DNA from: Actinomycetota bacterium
GTDB lineage: Bacteria > Actinomycetota > Actinomycetes > Nanopelagicales > Nanopelagicaceae
Length of the DNA stretch: 5,981 bases
Assembly (NCBI GenBank): GCA_009704285.1
Contig: WLEM01000037.1
Coordinates: 1 to 5,981 of the forward strand
Reading direction: 5' to 3'
Of the stretch, positions 1 to 5,409 are shown one piece after another. The position numbers and the translations under genes are program-made. The notes under the pieces were generated by a model. It saw only the letters and a program-made list of their open reading frames with translations, made no database searches and was not told the origin of the DNA. Each line of letters begins with the position of its first letter. Position 1 is the stretch's first letter.

Positions 1-447
1 ATTGAGGTTGATCTGCGGGTGCAATCAGTTGATGAGGGAGGACTAGCAACTGGGCGAGTAATGGCCACCGCAACTGGTGAGTGCACTAGATGTTTAACCC
101 CTATTAGCTGGCCCATTGATGAAAACTTCACTGAGCTTTATTACTATGAAATTGTCGGTGGTAAATCAAATGGTAAGCGTGGCTCAAAATCAAAGTCCGA
201 GAAGGATGCCGAATTAGATCTAGATGAAGATGATTTAAGTTTTATGGTTGGTGATGATATTGATTTAGAACCTGCGATTAGAGATGCAGTGATATTGAAT
301 TTAGCAGTTAATCCACTATGCCAAGAAGATTGTCCAGGTCTTGCCGAAAAGCAGGGAGAAAATTGGGCCTACTTGCCAGCAGATCAAGATCAAACCCCGA
401 CCGATGAAAGATGGGCTGGCCTGAAGGATTTCCCGCTTAAAAACTAA
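1..447 (+). CDS. yceD: DUF177 / YceD-like protein (5' end outside window)
   Basis: This is the 3' part of a DUF177 gene; the frame is open from base 1 and ends at TAA 445-447, giving 148 visible codons. In E. coli the family member YceD is linked to accumulation of 23S rRNA, and the gene typically sits directly before rpmF, as here; the biochemical role is unknown. Visible family marks are a CTRC motif (Cys at window codons 28 and 31), the conserved block around AIRDAVILNLAVNPLCQEDCPGL (Cys at codons 107 and 111) and an actinobacterial-type ending with DERWAGLKDF. Between the Cys blocks lies a Lys/Ser- then Asp/Glu-rich linker (about codons 53-77), probably disordered. One oddity is that the usual second Cys pair after CPGL (family pattern close to GLCPxCG) is replaced by GLAEKQGE, so a four-Cys metal site cannot form in the normal way. 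The family call is firm; the function is inferred from relatives. Confidence 0.88.
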   Translation: MEVDLRVQSVDEGGLATGRVMATATGECTRCLTPISWPIDENFTELYYYEIVGGKSNGKRGSKSKSEKDAELDLDEDDLSFMVGDDIDLEPAIRDAVILNLAVNPLCQEDCPGLAEKQGENWAYLPADQDQTPTDERWAGLKDFPLKN

Positions 448-452
448 TCGTT

Positions 453-481
453 TTTACAAGATCTGGCTTTTCGTAGATAAT
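453..481 (+). promoter_or_regulatory. Predicted sigma70-type promoter for rpmF and downstream genes
   Basis: A -35 candidate TTTACA (453-458) and a -10 candidate GATAAT (476-481) each differ by one base from TTGACA and TATAAT, and are separated by an optimal 17-bp spacer. The expected start of transcription is about 486-488, giving a leader of about 35 nt before the rpmF ATG. The site lies in the 75-bp gap after the DUF177 stop, so it could provide rpmF-rnc with a transcript in addition to readthrough from upstream. It is predicted from sequence match only. Confidence 0.55.
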
Positions 482-488
482 TCTCACC

Positions 489-503
489 TTGCGCAAAGCG
501 CAG
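489..503 (+). promoter_or_regulatory. Small GC-rich hairpin in the rpmF 5' leader
   Basis: TGCGC (490-494) and GCGCA (498-502) form a perfect 5-bp stem around an AAA loop, with a possible extra U-G pair (489/503). It sits just after the predicted transcription start and 7 nt before the rpmF Shine-Dalgarno GGAG. It may stabilise the 5' end of the mRNA or take part in control by a ribosomal protein. No T-tract follows, so it is not an intrinsic terminator. Its role is inferred. Confidence 0.35.
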
Positions 504-522
504 CAAATAAGGAGTAGTGATC

Positions 523-696
523 ATGCCAGTACCAAAGCGAAAAATGTCGCGAGCACGCACTCGCTCTCGTCGTAGCATGTGGAAGACAACTCCTGCACAC
601 CTTGCAACTTGTCAGCAATGCCAACAACCAAAGTTGCAACACACTGCTTGCCCAACCTGCGGAACATATAACCGTCGACAGGTTTTAGAGGTCTGA
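523..696 (+). CDS. rpmF: 50S ribosomal protein L32 (bL32), zinc-ribbon form
   Basis: This 57-residue protein of the large ribosomal subunit begins MPVPKRKMSRARTRSRR, the typical bL32 start: a basic rRNA-binding tail followed by a small zinc ribbon. The four metal ligands are intact: Cys30 and Cys33 (CQQC), Cys43 and Cys46 (CPTC). It is therefore the zinc-dependent version, not the Cys-less paralogue that some actinobacteria use under zinc starvation. The ATG at 523 has a good Shine-Dalgarno GGAG at 511-514 with an 8-nt spacer. The length is normal for the family. The yceD-rpmF pairing is widespread in bacteria. The TGA stop (694-696) is one base before the proposed rnc start, which suggests that translation of RNase III is coupled to that of L32. 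The identification is secure. Confidence 0.97.
   Translation: MPVPKRKMSRARTRSRRSMWKTTPAHLATCQQCQQPKLQHTACPTCGTYNRRQVLEV
688..692 (+). promoter_or_regulatory. Shine-Dalgarno GAGGT supporting the rnc CTG start
   Basis: GAGGT lies inside the last codons of rpmF and matches the 3' half of the AGGAGGT consensus. It is 5 nt upstream of CTG 698, a normal spacing. It is the main nucleotide-level support for starting rnc at 698. A competing AAGGA at 737-741 is 4 nt before TTG 746. Confidence 0.5.
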
Positions 697-697
697 T

Positions 698-1384
698 CTG
701 TACTCTGGCCTAACCGAGCAACTCGGGATATCGGTTAAGGAAGAGTTGCTTGAACTTGCGTTAACTCACCGTTCATTTTCATATGAAGCAGGTGGCATCC
801 CGACCAATGAAAGATTAGAGTTTTTAGGTGATTCAGTTTTAGGACTAGTTGTTACAGATGAACTCTATAAAAGATTTCCTGATTTAGATGAAAGTAGATT
901 AAGCCCGCTTAGATCTGGCGTAGTTAACATGCGTGCACTAGCTCAGATTGCTCGAGATTTAAAACTTGGTGAGCATTTAAGAATTGGTAAAGGCGAAGAG
1001 GCTACAAATGGGCGCGATAAGAATTCTATTTTGGCAGATTCACTTGAAGCCTTAGTTGGAGCGATTTATTTACAACATAGTTACAACAAAACTGCTGAAA
1101 TCGTACTTAAGTGGATGACGCCAGCACTTGAAGCAGTATCCACACTTGGCGCCGCCTTGGATGGAAAAACTGCTTTGCAAGAGATTGCAGCTTCCTTAAA
1201 TCTGGCTGCACCTGAATATGAGATTGTTGAATCAGGGCCAGACCACGATAAGAGTTTTGTGGCAGTAGCAATTGTTGGAGGCGAAAAGTTTCCTAGTGGT
1301 GAAGGCAAAAGTAAGCGCGAGGCAGAGCAAGCAGCAGCCAAACTGGCCCATGAGGTGCTGAGCAGTCGAAGCAAAAACAAGTAA
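698..1384 (+). CDS. rnc: Ribonuclease III, probable CTG start
   Basis: RNase III cleaves double-stranded RNA, including the rRNA precursor, as a Mg-dependent homodimer in the cytoplasm. The nuclease domain has the signature NERLEFLGDS; counted from CTG 698, the acidic residues are Glu38, Glu41, Asp45, Glu65, Asp114 and Glu117, matching the E. coli set. A C-terminal dsRNA-binding domain spans about residues 155-221, with GPDHDKSF and the basic helix GKSKREAEQAAAKLA. Start choice: the frame is closed by TAG at 686-688, and the only standard start is TTG 746, which would remove the conserved first helix (residues 5-22, LTEQLGISVKEELLELAL). CTG 698 restores it, gives 228 residues (E. coli has 226) and has GAGGT upstream. 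The gene identity is certain; the CTG start is inferred, and annotation software would probably place the start at 746. It ends 15 nt before mutM. Confidence 0.93.
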   Translation: MYSGLTEQLGISVKEELLELALTHRSFSYEAGGIPTNERLEFLGDSVLGLVVTDELYKRFPDLDESRLSPLRSGVVNMRALAQIARDLKLGEHLRIGKGEEATNGRDKNSILADSLEALVGAIYLQHSYNKTAEIVLKWMTPALEAVSTLGAALDGKTALQEIAASLNLAAPEYEIVESGPDHDKSFVAVAIVGGEKFPSGEGKSKREAEQAAAKLAHEVLSSRSKNK

Positions 1385-1397
1385 CTATTTAATAGTT
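1383..1397 (+). repeat. 15-bp perfect palindrome between rnc and mutM
   Basis: AACTATT (1383-1389), one central T (1390) and AATAGTT (1391-1397) form a perfect inverted repeat. It overlaps the last two bases of the rnc stop codon and ends 2 nt before the mutM ATG, where a Shine-Dalgarno would normally sit. As RNA it would give only a weak A/U hairpin; as DNA it has the form of a small dimeric operator. The function is unknown. Confidence 0.45.
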
Positions 1398-1399
1398 TC

Positions 1400-2236
1400 A
1401 TGCCAGAGTTACCTGAGGTTGAGACGGTAAGAAGTGGTCTTGAAAAATACATTCTTGGTAAGAAGATAACTAATGCTGAAAGTTTTCATCCCAGAGCGGT
1501 AAAGCCAGGCTCAATTGCCCCACTTGCTGCAGTAATTGGATCAAAAATTAAGGCGGTTAAACGGCGTGGAAAATTTCTATGGTTAGAGCTAGATCGAGAT
1601 TTTGCTTTGGTTGCCCACCTCGGAATGAGTGGTCAATTATTAGTTCAACCAGCATCAGCACCGCTGCAAAGCCATTTAAGAGCAAAGTTGACACTTGCAG
1701 GCAGGTTTAAGAGCGGTTCAGATCAGATTAGATTTATTGACCAGCGAACCTTTGGCTGGCTTTGTGTTGAAGAGTTTGTAGGAGAAGCACCAGCAAGCGT
1801 GGCTCATATTGCTATTGATCCTTTTGAAGAAAACTTTGATTTAAATAAAGTTATCACTCGAATTAAGTCAAAGAAGTGTGCAATTAAACCTGCGATATTA
1901 AACCAAGAGATAGTAAGTGGGATTGGCAATATCTATGCAGATGAAGCTTTATGGCGGGCAAAGATTCACCCTGAGGTGGTTTGTGAGGATTTATCTGAGG
2001 TTGAAATTAAGAAAGTAATTACCTCGGCAATGAGTGTGATGAAATCTGCCATAAAATCTGGTGGAACATCCTTTGATGAGCAGTATAAAAATGTTAATGG
2101 TGAAAGTGGATATTTTTCCCGATCACTGAAGGTATATGGCCGAGAAGGGGAGAAATGTTCAAGATGTGGCAGCGCTATCCACAGAATTGCCTTTGCTAAT
2201 CGCTCATCTCATTTTTGCCCGCGTTGCCAACGGTAG
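1400..2236 (+). CDS. mutM: Formamidopyrimidine-DNA glycosylase (Fpg/MutM)
   Basis: Fpg is a bifunctional base-excision repair enzyme that removes 8-oxoguanine and formamidopyrimidines and cuts the abasic site by beta,delta-elimination. The N-terminus MPELPEVE carries the catalytic Pro2 (Schiff-base nucleophile) and Glu3; Lys58 lies in RRGKFLWLELD. The residues that fill the gap left by the flipped base are present: Met76 (HLGMSGQL), Arg116 and Phe118 (DQRTFGW). Asn177 lies in the helix-two-turn-helix segment GIGNIYADEALW. The C-terminal zinc finger has Cys253, Cys256, Cys273 and Cys276, with the phosphate-contacting Arg268 between them. At 278 residues it is close to full family length, and the triad argues for Fpg rather than Nei. 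The ATG is fixed by MPELPEVE, because Pro2 must follow the initiator Met. No Shine-Dalgarno is visible, so translation is probably coupled to rnc, 15 nt upstream. rnc-mutM-smc is a usual actinobacterial order. Confidence 0.97.
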   Translation: MPELPEVETVRSGLEKYILGKKITNAESFHPRAVKPGSIAPLAAVIGSKIKAVKRRGKFLWLELDRDFALVAHLGMSGQLLVQPASAPLQSHLRAKLTLAGRFKSGSDQIRFIDQRTFGWLCVEEFVGEAPASVAHIAIDPFEENFDLNKVITRIKSKKCAIKPAILNQEIVSGIGNIYADEALWRAKIHPEVVCEDLSEVEIKKVITSAMSVMKSAIKSGGTSFDEQYKNVNGESGYFSRSLKVYGREGEKCSRCGSAIHRIAFANRSSHFCPRCQR

Positions 2237-2241
2237 GTGAG

Positions 2242-2261
2242 CGGGATTTTCCTGGTTTTTT
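2242..2261 (+). terminator. Weak terminator-like hairpin after mutM
   Basis: CGGGA (2242-2246) pairs with TCCTG (2250-2254), with one G-U pair and a TTT loop, followed one base later by six T (2256-2261). The stem is short, so at most it would cause partial termination or pausing between mutM and smc. It lies in the longest gap downstream of rnc. Confidence 0.3.
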
Positions 2262-2263
2262 AG

Positions 2264-2284
2264 ATAGGTTTGCGCCTATGAGGG
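2264..2284 (+). promoter_or_regulatory. Hairpin abutting the smc Shine-Dalgarno
   Basis: ATAGG (2264-2268) and CCTAT (2275-2279) form a perfect 5-bp stem, extendable by a U-G pair (2269/2274) to leave a 4-nt loop. The base after the stem begins GAGGG (2280-2284), a Shine-Dalgarno 7 nt before the smc GTG. The arrangement could tune access of ribosomes to smc. No convincing -35/-10 pair was found in this 55-bp gap. The role is inferred. Confidence 0.35.
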
Positions 2285-2291
2285 CGAAGCT

Positions 2292-5200
2292 GTGTATCTA
2301 AAGAGTATGAACCTAAAAGGGTTCAAGTCCTTTGCATCCTCAACCACTCTGAATTTCGAGCAGGGCATCACCTGCGTAGTTGGGCCAAATGGTTCCGGTA
2401 AATCCAATGTAGTCGATGCACTCTCCTGGGTAATGGGTGAGCAAGGTGCTAAATCTTTGCGTGGTGGAAAAATGGAGGATGTAATTTTCGCTGGCACCTC
2501 CGGTAGAGCCCCACTTGGTCGAGCAGAGGTATCGGTAACCATTGATAACGCCGATGGTGTACTACCAATTGATTTTTCTGAGGTAACAATCACTCGTGTT
2601 TTGTTTAGAAATGGGTCATCTGAGTACTTACTAAATGGTGAGACCACAAGATTATTAGATATTCAAGAGTTGTTAAGTGATAGCGGTATTGGTCGAGAGA
2701 TGCATGTGATTGTTGGCCAAGGACAATTAGATGCAATCTTGCTAGCCAATCCAGAGGAGCGAAGAGCCTTCATTGAAGAGGCAGCTGGTGTTCTTAAGCA
2801 CCGAAAGCGTAAAGAGAAGGCGATTCGAAAATTAGATTCTATGCAAACAAATCTTGCGCGAATTCAAGATTTAACTGTGGAACTTCGAAGGCAATTACGC
2901 CCATTGGGTAAACAGGCAGAGGTCGCTAGAAAAGCTTCAGTAATCCAATCTGATGTCAGAGACTCCAAACTCAGATTGCTAGCTGATGATCTCACTCGCA
3001 TGCGAAGTGAGATGGAGGTAGAAGTTGCTGATGAGAATGTATTGCGTGAGCGCAAGGAACAGGTAGAGCGTGAACTAAATACTGCAAGATCACGCGAAGT
3101 TGAGTTAGATGCAATAGCTGCAAGTGAGAACCCACAATTAATCACAGCTCAGGAAAACTTTTATCGCCTTACTGCTCAGCGCGAACAAATCCGCGGTGTT
3201 CAAAATCCTGCATCTGAGCGTGCCAGGTTTTTAGCAGAGGAGGCAGAGGAAGCAAAAGCAATTGGTCGGGATCCACAAGCATTAGAGGATGAAGCTCTTG
3301 TACTAAGGGAAGAGGAATCAGCCCTTGCTGCGCAAGTGAGGATTTCACAAGAGCAGTTACAGGTTGATTCAAATTCACTAAAAGCAATTGAAGATCAACT
3401 AGCGTTAGAAGAAAACCGTGTTTCAGCATCCTTGCGAGCAATTGCTGATCAACGTGAAGGCACCGCCCGGCAGGAGGGCCATATCAATGGACTTCGATCC
3501 AGAATAGATGCAACAACTGGTGAGATAACGAGATTAACAACTGCTACGCAATCAGCAGAGTCAAGATTAAAAAGCTACCGCGAAGGTTTTGCATTGATTG
3601 AAACTCAGATCTCATCACTGACCGCTTCAGAGCCTGGACTAGATAATTTATTTAACAAATTAAAGATTGATTTAAAAGCAGCTGAAGGTGAGTTACAGGC
3701 ATTAACTGAGAAATTACAATCAACTGAAAAACTCAGAGCAGGCTCGTTAGGTAGATTGACCGCTTTCAAAGAGATTACTGATTTGGTTGCTGCCCCCCAA
3801 AACGCAGATTTGATTGAGAAAATCTCAATCCTTACCTCAAATTGTGAAGCAGAGGTAAGCAAAGTTTCGGCAGATTGTGATCGAATTAAGTTTGATCTAG
3901 TTGCGATTCAAGAACGTGCTAATGGTGTAAATCGTGAATATGAAGTGGCTCTATCAAAGTTAAATGACTCTGATGCAGCAATGACTGGTTTGGCAGAGCA
4001 ATTAGCGGTAGCAGGCCAAAATGTGAAAAACACTAGTGAAGAGTTGGACCGTCTAAACTCGGCGTTAAGTGCTGCCAGTGAACAGCGCACCTTTGATGAG
4101 CGAGATTTAGCAGCGGCAATTGCACAATTTGAATCACATCAAGCGCCATTAGAGCCAGATTTAACTCACTTAGAGGATTTAAGGTCTCAGGTATCTGGCG
4201 CGCGATCTAAAGAGGTCGAGGCTCGCTTAAGTTTGCGAACTATTGAAGAGCGTAAGGATGCGGTGTCTCAACGAGCACTTGCTTTAGAAAATCAAGCAAA
4301 TGCAGAGCGAGAAGCTACTTCAAAATCTATTTCACGAAGAGAAAATAGAGCCCAAGCTGCGATTACCGCACAAGAGATTGCTGATACTGCCTATGAGGCA
4401 CTAATTCAGATTGAATCATCGATTTCAAAAGCAGGTGCTGAGCGAGAGAGATTAGAGATATCAAGATCTGAGCGCGAAGGTGAGATATTAAGTTTAAGAA
4501 CTACTGGAAGAGAGCTTGCAATTGAACTTGAGCGATTAACCTCAAGTGTTCATAAAGATGAGATTGCTCGTGCTGAACAGCGCTTAAGAATTGAGCAATT
4601 AGAGAGCAAGGCGGTTGAGGAGTTAGGTGTTGATGTCTCAACATTATTAAGTGAGTACGGTCCAAACAATGATGTTCCAACATTTTATGAGAATGAGCAG
4701 GGAGAGTTTGTCCCAGGAGATCTAATTCCTTATCGCAGAGACCAACAGGAGAAGCGTTTGGCCCAAGCGGAGCGATCATTAACTCTATTGGGCAAGATTA
4801 ATCCACTCGCTCTTGAAGAGTACTCCTCGCTAGAGGAGCGGTTGCGATATCTAGCTGAACAACTTGAAGATCTAAAGAAAACTAAGAAAGATCTTTTAGA
4901 TATTATTAAAGAGGTAGATGATCGAGTTCAAGAGATATTTACCCAAGCATATGAAGATACCGCTAGAGAGTTTGAAATTGTCTTTGCCCGATTATTTCCT
5001 GGGGGTGATGGAAAGTTAATTCTTACCAATCCATCTGACATGTTGACTTCAGGTGTTGATGTTGAGGCTCGTCCACCAGGCAAGAGAGTTAAACGGTTAT
5101 CACTGCTATCAGGTGGAGAGCGATCATTAGTTGCAGTTGCCCTTCTTATTGCAATCTTTAAAGCAAGACCATCACCTTTTTATGTTATGGATGAGGTTGA

Positions 5201-5399
5201 AGCAGCATTAGATGACACCAACTTGGGAAGATTACTTGGCGTGTTTGAGGAGTTGCGAGAGAAATCTCAATTAATAATTATCACCCACCAAAAACGCACA
5301 ATGGAGATTGCCGACGCACTATATGGCGTAACAATGCGCGGAGATGGCGTAAGTGAAGTTATATCCCAGCGCATTCGTGAAGTTGACGCAGTCTCTTAA
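2292..5399 (+). CDS. smc: Chromosome segregation ATPase Smc, lacking a recognisable hinge domain
   Basis: Smc with ScpA/ScpB forms the bacterial condensin that extrudes DNA loops and helps chromosome segregation. The N-head has Walker A GPNGSGKS (residues 31-38), Arg57 and the Q-loop VGQGQ (Gln143). The C-head has signature LSGGERS (939-945), Walker B YVMDE (964-968, Glu968 catalytic), D-loop AALDD and switch His999; its sequence is strongly actinobacterial. Residues about 165-490 and 515-835 are Glu/Arg/Leu/Ala-rich coiled-coil arms. Bacterial Smc is usually 1150-1200 residues with a globular, Gly-rich hinge of about 150 between the arms. Here the protein is 1035 residues with no such domain, and the arms meet at a short segment near Pro502. 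The reading frame is intact and both arms look full length. GTG 2292 is chosen because MYLKSMNLKGFKSF matches family starts and GAGGG lies 7 nt upstream. It ends 10 nt before ftsY. The identity is sure; absence of the hinge rests on reading and length. Confidence 0.96.
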   Translation: MYLKSMNLKGFKSFASSTTLNFEQGITCVVGPNGSGKSNVVDALSWVMGEQGAKSLRGGKMEDVIFAGTSGRAPLGRAEVSVTIDNADGVLPIDFSEVTITRVLFRNGSSEYLLNGETTRLLDIQELLSDSGIGREMHVIVGQGQLDAILLANPEERRAFIEEAAGVLKHRKRKEKAIRKLDSMQTNLARIQDLTVELRRQLRPLGKQAEVARKASVIQSDVRDSKLRLLADDLTRMRSEMEVEVADENVLRERKEQVERELNTARSREVELDAIAASENPQLITAQENFYRLTAQREQIRGVQNPASERARFLAEEAEEAKAIGRDPQALEDEALVLREEESALAAQVRISQEQLQVDSNSLKAIEDQLALEENRVSASLRAIADQREGTARQEGHINGLRSRIDATTGEITRLTTATQSAESRLKSYREGFALIETQISSLTASEPGLDNLFNKLKIDLKAAEGELQALTEKLQSTEKLRAGSLGRLTAFKEITDLVAAPQNADLIEKISILTSNCEAEVSKVSADCDRIKFDLVAIQERANGVNREYEVALSKLNDSDAAMTGLAEQLAVAGQNVKNTSEELDRLNSALSAASEQRTFDERDLAAAIAQFESHQAPLEPDLTHLEDLRSQVSGARSKEVEARLSLRTIEERKDAVSQRALALENQANAEREATSKSISRRENRAQAAITAQEIADTAYEALIQIESSISKAGAERERLEISRSEREGEILSLRTTGRELAIELERLTSSVHKDEIARAEQRLRIEQLESKAVEELGVDVSTLLSEYGPNNDVPTFYENEQGEFVPGDLIPYRRDQQEKRLAQAERSLTLLGKINPLALEEYSSLEERLRYLAEQLEDLKKTKKDLLDIIKEVDDRVQEIFTQAYEDTAREFEIVFARLFPGGDGKLILTNPSDMLTSGVDVEARPPGKRVKRLSLLSGGERSLVAVALLIAIFKARPSPFYVMDEVEAALDDTNLGRLLGVFEELREKSQLIIITHQKRTMEIADALYGVTMRGDGVSEVISQRIREVDAVS
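3759..3836 (+). other. Short segment replacing the Smc hinge
   Basis: This encodes Smc residues 490-515, where a hinge of about 150 residues would be expected. It reads as a short helix, a turn containing AAPQNAD (residues 500-506), then another helix. Its midpoint lies almost exactly halfway between the N-head (ending near 165) and the C-head (starting near 845), as expected if the chain folds back here to zip the two arms together. A GSLGRLTAF stretch just before it (residues 484-492) faintly recalls the entry strand of hinges and could be a remnant. Two of the protein's three cysteines (518 and 529) lie just after it. Confidence 0.6.
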
Positions 5400-5406
5400 A
5401 AAAAAG
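5398..5406 (+). other. A8 run across the smc stop and into the ftsY leader
   Basis: Eight A's (5398-5405) followed by G span the end of the smc TAA and most of the 10-nt gap before ftsY. No GGAG-like Shine-Dalgarno is present. The unstructured A-rich leader, together with coupling to smc translation, probably suffices for initiation of ftsY. Homopolymers of this length are also prone to slippage and sequencing error, but an error here would not alter either protein. Confidence 0.4.
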
Positions 5407-5409
5407 TAA

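Noticed and set aside
746..748. TTG as the rnc start
   Set aside because: An AAGGA lies 4 nt upstream, but this start would delete the conserved first helix of RNase III; it remains the alternative if CTG 698 is not used.
2278..2301. Seven-residue ATG frame overlapping the smc start
   Set aside because: The smc Shine-Dalgarno lies inside it and it has no ribosome-binding site of its own, so it is most likely chance.
3169..3441. Leu-rich minus-strand frame resembling a membrane protein
   Set aside because: Its Leu/Pro repeats arise from reverse reading of Glu-rich codons in the Smc coiled coil.
3790..3800. Frameshift at the C6 homopolymer inside smc explaining the missing hinge
   Set aside because: The frame and coiled-coil character are continuous on both sides, and a frameshift would not remove about 150 residues while keeping the downstream arm in frame.
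3843..3878. Possible Rad50-type zinc hook in Smc
   Set aside because: The cysteines are 10 residues apart, not CxxC, and lie beside rather than at the predicted turn; kept only as a weak observation on cysteine clustering.
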